Assembly (NCBI RefSeq): GCF_000425065.1
Contig: NZ_AULB01000021.1
Location: 62,001-126,000, forward strand
Direction: 5' to 3'
Length of the DNA: 64,000 bases
Source of the DNA: Actinomadura rifamycini DSM 43936
GTDB lineage: Bacteria; Actinomycetota; Actinomycetes; Streptosporangiales; Streptosporangiaceae
The stretch's first letter is position 1. Each line of letters opens with the position of its first letter. Of this stretch, positions 24,392 to 32,077 are shown in pieces. Made by a program: the position numbers and the translations under genes. The notes under the pieces are model-generated. The model did not search any database. It saw only the letters and a program-made list of their open reading frames with translations, and was not told where the DNA came from.

Positions 24392-25882
24392 CTACTCCGG
24401 CTTGACCAGCGGGAACAGGATCGTCTCCCGGATGCCCTTGCCGGTGAACGCCATGATCATCCGGTCGATGCCGGCGCCCATCCCGCCGGTCGGCGGCATG
24501 GCGTACTCGAGCGCCCGCAGGAAGTCCTCGTCCAGCTGCATGGCCTCGGGGTCGCCGCCCGCGGCCAGCAGCGACTGCTCGGTGAGCCGGCGGCGCTGCT
24601 CGATCGGGTCGACCAGCTCCGAGTAGGCGGTGCCGAGCTCGGTGCCGAACCCGATGAGGTCCCACTTCTCGGTGAGCAGCGGCTCCTCGCGGTGCTGCCG
24701 GGTCAGCGGCGACGTCTCCAGCGGGAAGTCCATGACGAACGTCGGCTGGACGAGCGTGTGCTCGATCAGCTCCTCGAAGATCTCCTGGACGAGCTTGCCC
24801 TGGCCCCACTTGGGGTCCCAGCTCACGCCGCGCCCGTCCGCGAGCTTGCGGACGGCCTCGATCGGGGTGTGCGGGGTGATCTCCTCGCCGAGCGCCTCCG
24901 ACACCGACCCGTACAGCGTGATCCGGGGCCACTCGGCCACGCCGAGGTCGATCTCCTGGCCGTCGTGGACGACGACCGTCGTGTCCAGCGCGGCGACGAC
25001 CGCCTTCTGGTACATCCGCTGGGTGAGCTCGGCCATGTCGTTGTAGTCGAGGTACGTCCCGTACGCCTCGAGCATCGTGAACTCGGGGTTGTGGGTGGAG
25101 TCCGCGCCTTCGTTGCGGAAGTTCCGGTTGATCTCGAAGACCTTCTCGATCCCGCCGACGACGAGCCGCTTCAGGTACAGCTCGATCGCGATCCGCAGGT
25201 AGAGGTCCATGTTGTACGCGTTGATGTGCGTGGTGAACGGGCGCGCCGTCGCACCGCCGTGGACGGGCTGCAGCATCGGCGTCTCGACCTCGAGGTAGCC
25301 CTCGTCGTGCCAGAAGTCGCGGACGGCGCGCACGGTCGCGCTGCGGATCCGCGCCATCCGCCGGGCCTCGTCGTTGACGATCAGGTCGACGTACCGCTGC
25401 CGCACCCGCGCCTCGGGGTCGGTGAGGCCCGCGTGCTTCTCCGGCAGCGGGCGCAGGCACTTGGACGTGATCGCGAACCGGTCGGCCATGATCGACAGCT
25501 CGCCGCGCCGCGACGTGATGACCTCGCCCTCGACGCCGATGTGGTCGCCGAGGTCGACCTCGCGCTTCCAGAAGTCGAGCTGCTCCTGCCCGACGTTCGC
25601 GAGCGACAGCATCACCTGGATCTCGCCGCCGCCGTCGCGGATCGTCGCGAAGCACAGCTTGCCGCCGTTGCGGACGAGCATGACCCGCCCGGTGACGCCG
25701 ACCCGCTCGCCCGTCTCCGTGCCCGGCTCCAGGTCGGGGTGTTTCTCGCGGACCTCGGTGATGGTCGCCGTGCGCGGGAACGTCACCGGGTAGGGGTCGA
25801 TCCCGCTTTCGCGCAGCCGGTCGAGCTTCTCCCGCCGGACGCGCATCTGCTCCGGAAGGTCATCGAGGGTCTCGTCACTCAC
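24392..25882 (-). CDS. lysS: Lysyl-tRNA synthetase, class II
   Basis: The protein has 496 residues. The N-terminal OB-fold anticodon-binding domain (about 60-165) is followed by the class II catalytic core: motif 2 FEINRNFRNEGADSTHNPEFTMLE (two adjoining pieces), a LPVHGGATARPFTTHINAY-like block, and motif 3 GMGAGIDRMIM. It charges tRNA-Lys. Length and motifs are complete. The gene lies next to coaX, as in mycobacteria. A 41-codon open frame starts 33 bp upstream on the other strand. Confidence 0.96.
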   Translation of the reverse strand: MSDETLDDLPEQMRVRREKLDRLRESGIDPYPVTFPRTATITEVREKHPDLEPGTETGERVGVTGRVMLVRNGGKLCFATIRDGGGEIQVMLSLANVGQEQLDFWKREVDLGDHIGVEGEVITSRRGELSIMADRFAITSKCLRPLPEKHAGLTDPEARVRQRYVDLIVNDEARRMARIRSATVRAVRDFWHDEGYLEVETPMLQPVHGGATARPFTTHINAYNMDLYLRIAIELYLKRLVVGGIEKVFEINRNFRNEGADSTHNPEFTMLEAYGTYLDYNDMAELTQRMYQKAVVAALDTTVVVHDGQEIDLGVAEWPRITLYGSVSEALGEEITPHTPIEAVRKLADGRGVSWDPKWGQGKLVQEIFEELIEHTLVQPTFVMDFPLETSPLTRQHREEPLLTEKWDLIGFGTELGTAYSELVDPIEQRRRLTEQSLLAAGGDPEAMQLDEDFLRALEYAMPPTGGMGAGIDRMIMAFTGKGIRETILFPLVKPE

Positions 25883-25914
25883 GCGTCAAGGTTATCGATC
25901 CCGCTCGGTGCCCC

Positions 25915-26040
25915 GTGAACCACTTGACCGGACGCGTCCGCGCCGGGCCCGTCCGGATGGCGCTGCTGCTGGCCGTCCTGTCCGGGCTCGCGGCGCTGTG
26001 CCTGCTACGAGCGACCCGTCACGCGGTGTTGCGCTCGTAG
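25915..26040 (+). CDS. Hypothetical 41-residue single-pass membrane peptide
   Basis: A GTG-started frame encodes an Arg-containing N-terminus (NHLTGRVRAGPVR), one strong hydrophobic helix (MALLLAVLSGLAALCLL) and a basic tail ending VLRS. The positive residues on both sides and helix length fit a small membrane protein. It overlaps the 3' end of coaX on the opposite strand by 22 bp. There is no clear ribosome site, though TTATCGAT lies about 15-20 bases upstream and could drive a short-leader transcript. I do not recognise it; it could equally be chance. Confidence 0.3.
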   Translation: MNHLTGRVRAGPVRMALLLAVLSGLAALCLLRATRHAVLRS

Positions 26041-26801
26041 ATCAGCCGGAGCCCGATCAGGGTGAGCCACGGCTCGAAGACGTCGATGCAGCGGGACTCC
26101 TCGAGGACGAGCGGGGCGAGCCCGCCGGTCGCGATGACGGTGACCTCGTCGGGGTCGGCGGCGAGCTCGTCGGCCATCCGCTCGACGATCCCGTCGACCT
26201 GGCCGGCGAACCCGAAGATGATCCCGGACTGGAGCGCCTCGACGGTGTTCTTGGCGATCACGTTGCGCGGCCGCACCAGTTCGATCTTGTGGAGCTGGGC
26301 GCCGCGCGACGACAGCGCGTCTATCGAGATCTCGATGCCGGGGGCGATGGCGCCGCCGACGTACTCGCCCTTCGCGGAGACGGCGTCGAAGGTGGTCGCG
26401 GTGCCGAAGTCGACGACGATCGCGGGGCCGCCGTGCGTGTGCACGGCGGCCAGCGCGTTCACGACCCGGTCGGCGCCGACCTCCTTGGGGTTGTCCATCC
26501 GGACGGGCACCCCGGTCTTGACGCCCGGTTCGACGATGACCGCGGGGACGTCGCCGTAGTAGCGGCGGCACATCTCCCGCATCTCGTGCAGCACGGACGG
26601 GACGGTCGAGCACAGGGCGATGCCGCTGATGTCGGTCTCGGCGAGCAGCGGGCTCTGCTGCACCAGACCCTGCAGCACCACGGCGATCTCGTCGGCGGTG
26701 CGCCGGGGGTCGGTGTTGATCCGCCAGTGCTCGATCACTTCCTCGCCCTCGAACAGGCCGAGCACGGTCTGGGTGTTACCGACGTCGATGGTGAGCAGCA
26801 T
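26019..26801 (-). CDS. coaX: Type III pantothenate kinase
   Basis: The protein has 260 residues. The ASKHA-fold phosphate loop reads MLLTIDVGNTQTVLGL, with further family blocks GADRVVNALAA, AIVVDFGTATTFDAVS, YVGGAIAPGIEIS and VIATGGLAPLVLEES. CoaX phosphorylates pantothenate in the first step of CoA synthesis. It sits 14 bp downstream of nadC in the same direction and belongs to the pan/nad operon. The C-terminal end overlaps a small opposite-strand open frame. Confidence 0.96.
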   Translation of the reverse strand: MLLTIDVGNTQTVLGLFEGEEVIEHWRINTDPRRTADEIAVVLQGLVQQSPLLAETDISGIALCSTVPSVLHEMREMCRRYYGDVPAVIVEPGVKTGVPVRMDNPKEVGADRVVNALAAVHTHGGPAIVVDFGTATTFDAVSAKGEYVGGAIAPGIEISIDALSSRGAQLHKIELVRPRNVIAKNTVEALQSGIIFGFAGQVDGIVERMADELAADPDEVTVIATGGLAPLVLEESRCIDVFEPWLTLIGLRLIYERNTA

Positions 26802-26815
26802 CAGGTCCCCGCTGG

Positions 26816-27673
26816 TCAGGTGAAGTCAAGGCCGATGTCGAACACGCGCGCCGAGTGCGTCAGCGCGCCGACGGCAAGGTAGTCGACTCCGGTCACGGCG
26901 ACGTCTCGGGCCCGCTCCAGGGTAAGGCCACCGCTCGCCTCCAGTTCCGCCCGCCCCGCCACAAGCCGGACGGCTTCTGACATTTCGGCGTCGGTCATGT
27001 TGTCCAGCAGGATCGCGCGCGCGCCCGCGGCCAGTGCCTCCTCCACCTGTGCGAGGGTGTCGCACTCCACCTGGACGTGCAACGCGGGGTACACGTTTCG
27101 GACGTCCCGGAAAGCCCGGGTGACGGACCCGGCCGCGGCGACGTGGTTGTCCTTGATGAGCGCCGCGTCGTGCAGGCCCATCCGGTGGTTGACGCCGCCG
27201 CCGCAGCGCACGGCGTACTTCTGCAGCACGCGCAGGCCGGGCAGGGTCTTGCGGGTGTCGCGGACCCGCGCCTTCGTCCCGTCGATCGCGTCGGCCCAGC
27301 GCCGCGTCGCCGTCGCGATTCCGGACAGATGCGTCAGCAGGTTGAGGGCCGTCCGTTCCGCGCGCAGCACCGCCCGGGTCGGTCCGCTCACCGAGAGGAT
27401 CACCTGGCCGGGGACGACCCGGTCGCCGTCGGCGGCCTTCGCCTCGTGCACGACGCCGAGCAGGTCGAACACGGCCGCGGCGACCGGGACGCCCGCGACG
27501 ACGCCCTCCTCGCGGGCGGTGAAGTCCCCGGCCGCGGTGTCGTCCGGTGCGAAGATCGGCTCGCTGGTGACGTCGGTGTCGCCGTCCTCGGCGAGCGCCG
27601 CCCGCACAAGGTTGTCCACAGCCTGTGGATCGAGCCCGGCGGCCCGCAGCGCCGCGTCCGTCTCGGGTGTCAT
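26816..27673 (-). CDS. nadC: Nicotinate-nucleotide pyrophosphorylase (carboxylating)
   Basis: The protein has 285 residues. It shows the quinolinate-binding blocks ERTALNLLTHLSGIAT, RDTRKTLPGLRVLQKYAV, RCGGGVNHRMGL, and the C-terminal barrel motifs VQVECDTLAQVEEAL, ILLDNM and LEASGGLTLERA. It converts quinolinate and PRPP to nicotinate mononucleotide. The ATG at 27673 overlaps the nadB stop (ATGA), so translation is coupled. The long open frame continuing upstream is only shadow of nadB. No nadA is present in the window. Confidence 0.96.
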   Translation of the reverse strand: MTPETDAALRAAGLDPQAVDNLVRAALAEDGDTDVTSEPIFAPDDTAAGDFTAREEGVVAGVPVAAAVFDLLGVVHEAKAADGDRVVPGQVILSVSGPTRAVLRAERTALNLLTHLSGIATATRRWADAIDGTKARVRDTRKTLPGLRVLQKYAVRCGGGVNHRMGLHDAALIKDNHVAAAGSVTRAFRDVRNVYPALHVQVECDTLAQVEEALAAGARAILLDNMTDAEMSEAVRLVAGRAELEASGGLTLERARDVAVTGVDYLAVGALTHSARVFDIGLDFT

Positions 27674-29334
27674 GCGCGTGTCCCCTTCGCGGGTTCGTAG
27701 GTGGTGACCAGTTCGGTCCGATCGTTCCCCGTGCCCGTCCGGACGAGCCGCGTGACCAGGTGGCCGCGCCAGTCCGCGTCGGACCGTTCCGGGAAGTCCT
27801 CGCGCCAGTGGCTGCCGCGCGTCTCCTCGCGGCGCCGGGCGGCGGCGACGATCGCGGACGCGACCGTGTGCAGGTTCGCGGCCTCCCACGCGGCGACGCC
27901 GGGGGCGGCGCCCGCGCCGGGCAGGGCGGCGAGCTCGCGGGCGGCGGCCGCCAGGCCGTCCGCGCGGCGCAGCACGCCCGCGTGCCCGGTCATGATCCGC
28001 TGGACGTCCGCCCGCCGCGCCGGGTCGGGCAGGCCGCCCGCGCCCGGCCCGGACGGGACGGCCGCGGCCTCGCCGGGCCCGGGGGCGTCCGCGAGGTCGC
28101 CGGGGAGGGCATCGGCGATCCGGGCCGCGAACACCAGCCCTTCCAGCAGCGAGTTGGACGCGAGCCGGTTCGCGCCGTGCACGCCCGTGCAGGCGACCTC
28201 GCCGCACGCGTACAGGCCGGGGACGGACGTGCGCCCGCGCAGGTCCGTGCGGACGCCGCCGCTCGCGTAGTGCGCGGCGGGGACGACCGGGATCGGCTCG
28301 GTCACGGGGTCGATGCCGTGGTGCCGGCACGCGGCGAGGATCGTCGGGAAGCGCGCCTCCCACATGGCGGCGCCGAAGTGCCGGCCGTCCAGGAGCATGC
28401 AGGCGGCGCCGGTCTGCCGCATCCGGTTCGTGATCCCCTTGGCGACGATGTCGCGCGGGGCGAGCTCGGCGAGTTCGTGGCGTCCGACCATGAAGCGCTC
28501 GCCCGCGAGGTCGGTCAGGTGGGCGCCTTCTCCCCGCACGGCCTCCGAGATGAGGGGCTGTTGCCCGCGCGCGCCCTCCCCGAGCCAGAGCACGGTGGGG
28601 TGGAACTGGACGAACTCGAGATCGGTGACCTCGGCCCCCGCACGCAGCGCGAGCGCCACGCCGTCCCCCGTGGAGACCTCCGGGTTGGTGGTGGCGGAGA
28701 ACACCTGGCCGAGCCCGCCGGTGGCGAGCACGACGGCGCGCGCGCGGACGGCGCCCACGCCCGCGGGCTGGCCCTCCCCCATCACGTGCAGGGTGATGCC
28801 GGCGGCGCGTCCGTCCGGGTCCTTGAGCAGGTCGAGGACGAGCGCGTGCTCGATCACCTCGACGCCGGAGTCCTTGAGCGCGGCGAGCAGCGCCCGGCTG
28901 ATCTCCGCGCCGGTCGCGTCGCCGCCCGCGTGCGCGATGCGGCGGCGCCGGTGCCCGCCCTCGCGGGTCAGCGCGATGGTCCCGCCGTCGGCGCGGTCGA
29001 ACGCCGCGCCGAGGTCGATGAGGTCGCGGACGGCGTCCGGGCCCTCGGTGACCAGGGCGCGGACGGCGTCCTCGTCGCACAGCCCCACGCCCGCGACGAG
29101 CGTGTCGGCCAGGTGCTCGCCGGGGGTGTCGTCGGGGGCGAGCGCGGCGGCGATGCCGCCCTGCGCCCAGCGCGTGGAGCCGGCGTCCAGCAGCGCCTTC
29201 GTGACGAGCAGGACGCGTCCGTGCGGGCGGCAGCGGAGCGCGGCGACGAGACCGGCGATGCCGGAGCCGACGACGACGATGTCGGTGCGGGCGGTCCAGC
29301 CGGGTTCGGGGGCGGTCAGCGCGGAAGGGATCAT
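27670..29334 (-). CDS. nadB: L-aspartate oxidase
   Basis: The protein has 554 residues. The FAD-binding Rossmann motif is DIVVVGSGIAGLVAAL. Further conserved blocks are RWAQGGIAAAL, GGHRRRRIAHAGGDATG (the substrate-binding region shared with succinate dehydrogenase flavoproteins), VEFVQFHPT-like LEFVQFHPTVLW, and GLYACGEVACTGVHGANRLASNSLLEGLVF (two adjoining pieces). The C-terminal helical domain is complete. It oxidises aspartate to iminoaspartate, normally passed to NadA. It is the first gene of a nadB-nadC-coaX run, 196 bp downstream of panD. Confidence 0.95.
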   Translation of the reverse strand: MIPSALTAPEPGWTARTDIVVVGSGIAGLVAALRCRPHGRVLLVTKALLDAGSTRWAQGGIAAALAPDDTPGEHLADTLVAGVGLCDEDAVRALVTEGPDAVRDLIDLGAAFDRADGGTIALTREGGHRRRRIAHAGGDATGAEISRALLAALKDSGVEVIEHALVLDLLKDPDGRAAGITLHVMGEGQPAGVGAVRARAVVLATGGLGQVFSATTNPEVSTGDGVALALRAGAEVTDLEFVQFHPTVLWLGEGARGQQPLISEAVRGEGAHLTDLAGERFMVGRHELAELAPRDIVAKGITNRMRQTGAACMLLDGRHFGAAMWEARFPTILAACRHHGIDPVTEPIPVVPAAHYASGGVRTDLRGRTSVPGLYACGEVACTGVHGANRLASNSLLEGLVFAARIADALPGDLADAPGPGEAAAVPSGPGAGGLPDPARRADVQRIMTGHAGVLRRADGLAAAARELAALPGAGAAPGVAAWEAANLHTVASAIVAAARRREETRGSHWREDFPERSDADWRGHLVTRLVRTGTGNDRTELVTTYEPAKGTRA

Positions 29335-29413
29335 GTGCCCTCCTCCGGGGGCTCGGTTCTCGTCATTGTGACACTAACCCCGGAGCGGGCTTTTCCCCGA
29401 CCCCCGAACAGAA

Positions 29414-29451
29414 CGGGCGGACCGCCCGGGATCCCCCGGACGATCCGCCCG
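29414..29451 (-). terminator. Possible hairpin between panD and nadB
   Basis: CGGGCGGA (29414-29421) and TCCGCCCG (29444-29451) pair over an 8-bp stem with a GC-rich, partly paired interior. It lies 80-117 bp after the panD stop. It may end the pan transcript, but there is no U-tract. Confidence 0.35.
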
Positions 29452-29530
29452 CCCCGACCAACCGACCCCCGACCAACCGACCGAGGCCGCACCGACCACC
29501 GCGCGCCCGGTGCGGGAAGGCCGCCTGGCC

Positions 29531-29968
29531 CTAGCGGCCCGACGCCGAGGGCGACGCGGACACGACGTCGCCGCGCCGGTCGTCCGTCCCGGGGACGGGC
29601 TCGGCGGGGTCGGAGCCCAGCGAGATGATCCGGTTCGACCGGTCGACGTGCACCACCTGCGGGACGAACTCGCGCGCCTCGGCGTCGCTGAGCTGCGCGT
29701 AGCTGATGATGATCACCAGGTCGCCGGGCTGCACCAGCCGCGCCGCCGCCCCGTTGATCCCGATCACGCCGGAGCCGCGCTCGCCCGCGATCAGGTACGT
29801 CTCCAGCCGGGCCCCGTTGTCGATGTCGACGATGTGGACCTGCTCGCCGGGCAGCAGGTCGGCGGCGTCCATCAGGTCCTGGTCGATGGTCAGCGACCCC
29901 ACGTAGTGCAGGTCCGCCTGGGTCACCGTGGCGCGGTGGATCTTCGACTTGAACATCGTCCGGAACAT
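29531..29968 (-). CDS. panD: Aspartate 1-decarboxylase precursor
   Basis: The protein has 145 residues. The N-terminus MFRTMFKSKIHRATVTQ leads to the self-processing site YVGSLT, with Gly24-Ser25 at the canonical position; cleavage there generates the pyruvoyl cofactor. Other active-site blocks (IDNGARLETYLI, GVIGINGAAARLVQPGD, VIIISYA) are present. PanD makes beta-alanine for pantothenate. The C-terminus is about 20-25 residues longer than in E. coli, with an acidic, disordered tail as in mycobacterial PanD. Its ATG overlaps the panC stop by one base. Confidence 0.96.
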   Translation of the reverse strand: MFRTMFKSKIHRATVTQADLHYVGSLTIDQDLMDAADLLPGEQVHIVDIDNGARLETYLIAGERGSGVIGINGAAARLVQPGDLVIIISYAQLSDAEAREFVPQVVHVDRSNRIISLGSDPAEPVPGTDDRRGDVVSASPSASGR

Positions 29969-30834
29969 CAGTGCTCCTTGGTGAGCTGGAGGGGAACGTT
30001 GTCGATCAGGTGGGTGGCGCCGACGCGGCCCGCGACGGCGAGCACGGCCGGTCCGGCGTGGCCGGCGGCGACCTCGGTGAACGTCGCGGGGTCGACGAGC
30101 ACGAGGTAATCCGGGTCCAGCGGCGGCACGGCGGACGCCGCCGCGGCCAGCTCCGCGCGGGCCGCCCCGAGCACCGCGTCCGGCCCGCCCCCCGCCGCGG
30201 CGGCGTCCGCCCCGGCCCGCAGCGCCCGCGACAGCGCGAGCGCCGTGCGGCGCTCGTCCGGCGACAGGTAGCGGTTGCGGCTCGACAGCGCCAGCCCGTC
30301 CGGCTCCCGGACGGTCGGCGCGCCGACGATCTCGACGGGCACGTTCAGGTCGGCGACCATCCGGCGGATCAGGGCGAGCTGCTGCGCGTCCTTCTCCCCG
30401 AACACCGCCACATCGGGACGTACCAGGTTCAACAACTTCAGAACGACGGTGAGCATTCCATCGAAGTGGCCGGGACGGGACGCGCCCTCGACCACCTCGC
30501 CCATCGGCCCCGACTTCAGCGTCACCTGCGGCTCCGCCGGATACATCACGTCGCGGGACGGGGCGAACACCACGTCCGCGCCCTCGCGCGCGCACGCCGC
30601 GACGTCGTCCTCGAACGTCCGAGGGTACCGGTCGAAGTCCTCGCCGGGGCCGAACTGGAGCGGGTTCACGAAGATGCTGACGGCCACGCCGTCCGCACGC
30701 GCGCGCGCCTCCCGCATCAAGGACAGGTGTCCCTCGTGCAGCGCGCCCATGGTCGGGACGAGCGCCAGCGTGCCCGGCACGGACTTCCGTGCGGCGGCCA
30801 GCTCCTCCCGCGTCCTCGCGATGACGGGCGTCAC
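29968..30834 (-). CDS. panC: Pantothenate synthetase
   Basis: The protein has 288 residues. The HIGH-like motif MGALHEGHLSLM, FGPGEDFDRYPRT, VVLKLLNLVRPDVAVFGEKDAQQL (two adjoining pieces), the KMSKS-like LSSRNRYLSPDER and the adenylate-binding segments are all intact. It condenses pantoate and beta-alanine with ATP. It lies between the DUF2520 gene (70 bp upstream) and panD (one-base overlap), as in M. tuberculosis. Confidence 0.97.
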   Translation of the reverse strand: MTPVIARTREELAAARKSVPGTLALVPTMGALHEGHLSLMREARARADGVAVSIFVNPLQFGPGEDFDRYPRTFEDDVAACAREGADVVFAPSRDVMYPAEPQVTLKSGPMGEVVEGASRPGHFDGMLTVVLKLLNLVRPDVAVFGEKDAQQLALIRRMVADLNVPVEIVGAPTVREPDGLALSSRNRYLSPDERRTALALSRALRAGADAAAAGGGPDAVLGAARAELAAAASAVPPLDPDYLVLVDPATFTEVAAGHAGPAVLAVAGRVGATHLIDNVPLQLTKEH

Positions 30835-30904
30835 GACGCTCCCCTCGACTCGTTCTCGTCCTGCCGCGACCCGTCCGGCCGCGGTCCGTACCGGTACAAG
30901 ACGG

Positions 30905-31834
30905 TCAGTCCGCCAGCGCCTCGAGGAGCCGCTCGGCGTCCTCCGGCTTGAGCATCCCGGCGCCGAGCGCCCGGTCGGCGGTCAGCCGGGCCAGCGCGAC
31001 GTACGCGCGGCGGCTCTCCGGCGACACCCGGCCCAGCTCCGCGACGTGATCGGCGACCGTCCCCGCGTCGCCGCGCGCGACCGGGCCGGTCAGCCCGTCG
31101 ATGCCGAGCCGCAGCGCGTTGTCGAGCGCCGCGCCCAGCAGCGGCCCGAGCATCGCGCCCGGCTCGTCCACCCCGGCGGCGCGCAGCAGGTCCATCGCCT
31201 CGACGACCAGCGTGACCAGGTGGTTCGCGCCGCCCGCGAGCGCCGCGTGGTACAGCGGCCGCCGCTCCTCGGGGATCCACACCGGCTCGCCGCCCATCTC
31301 CACGACGAGCGCCTCGGCGACCGGCCGCAGCGGCTCCGGCGCGGTGACGCCGAACGAGATCCCGGCGAGCCGCGCGACGTCGTCCGGGCGTCCGGTGAAC
31401 GTCATCACCGGGTGCAGCGCCAGCGGCAGCGCGCCCGCGCGGGTCAGCGGGTCCAGGACGGCCGTGCCGAACCGGCCGCTGGTGTGCACGACCAGCTTGC
31501 CCGCGACCGGGACGCCCGCCGTCGCGAACCCCGCGGCCAGCTCGGGGAGCTGGTCGTCGGGCACGGTCAGCAGCACCAGGTCGGCGGCGGTCACCGCGCC
31601 CTGCGGGTCGGTGACGGCCGCGCCGGGCAGCCGGTCGGCCGCCCGCTCCCGCGACCGCGCCGACACGGCCGTCGCGGCGACGACGCGGTGCCCGGCCAGT
31701 TCGAGCGCCGAGCCCAGCGCCGAACCGACGCGGCCCGCGCCCACGACGCCGACCGACAGCCGGGCGGGACGGTCCTCCGGGGCGCCGGGCTGCTCGTTTC
31801 CGGGCGCGGCGGAAGGCGTGCCGTGCTCATCCAT
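30905..31834 (-). CDS. Rossmann-like/DUF2520 oxidoreductase, candidate PanG-type ketopantoate reductase
   Basis: The protein has 309 residues. An NAD(P)-binding Rossmann motif (VGVVGAGRVGSALG) follows a 25-residue disordered start. The second half is the DUF2520 helical domain (HPVMTFTGRPDDVARLAGISFGV, ALAGGANHLVTLVVEA, GPVARGDAGTVADHV as separate motifs). It starts 70 bp upstream of panC, the position of Rv3603c in M. tuberculosis. DUF2520 proteins include, to my recollection, PanG, a ketopantoate reductase unrelated to PanE. Together with the pan neighbourhood this suggests ketopantoate reduction, but activity is inferred only. Confidence 0.8.
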   Translation of the reverse strand: MDEHGTPSAAPGNEQPGAPEDRPARLSVGVVGAGRVGSALGSALELAGHRVVAATAVSARSRERAADRLPGAAVTDPQGAVTAADLVLLTVPDDQLPELAAGFATAGVPVAGKLVVHTSGRFGTAVLDPLTRAGALPLALHPVMTFTGRPDDVARLAGISFGVTAPEPLRPVAEALVVEMGGEPVWIPEERRPLYHAALAGGANHLVTLVVEAMDLLRAAGVDEPGAMLGPLLGAALDNALRLGIDGLTGPVARGDAGTVADHVAELGRVSPESRRAYVALARLTADRALGAGMLKPEDAERLLEALAD

Positions 31835-32012
31835 CGTTCGTTCCAGTCCTCGTGACGTAGGTACCGGACGTTGCGCGGCCCAGAGTACCCACGAACGCGG
31901 TCCGCGTCCGCCGCCGGGGCCGCCCGTCCGGGACCGATCCGGAAGACGGCGGCGCGCCGCCCCGCCGACCGGGCGGTCGGGGAAGCGGCGCGCCGTCCGA
32001 GCGGGCCACGCT

Positions 32013-32070
32013 ACTCGCTGGACCCGGCGACTCGCTGGACCCGGCGACTCGCTGGACCCGGCGACTCGGG
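32013..32070. repeat. 17-bp tandem repeat after the ABC permease gene
   Basis: About 3.4 copies of ACTCGCTGGACCCGGCG with a period of 17 begin at 32013, 32030, 32047 and 32064. They lie immediately beyond the permease stop codon, whose own last codons (ACTCCGTGGAC on the plus strand) resemble the unit, as if the gene end had been copied by slippage. Confidence 0.8.
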
Positions 32071-32077
32071 GGACCTG

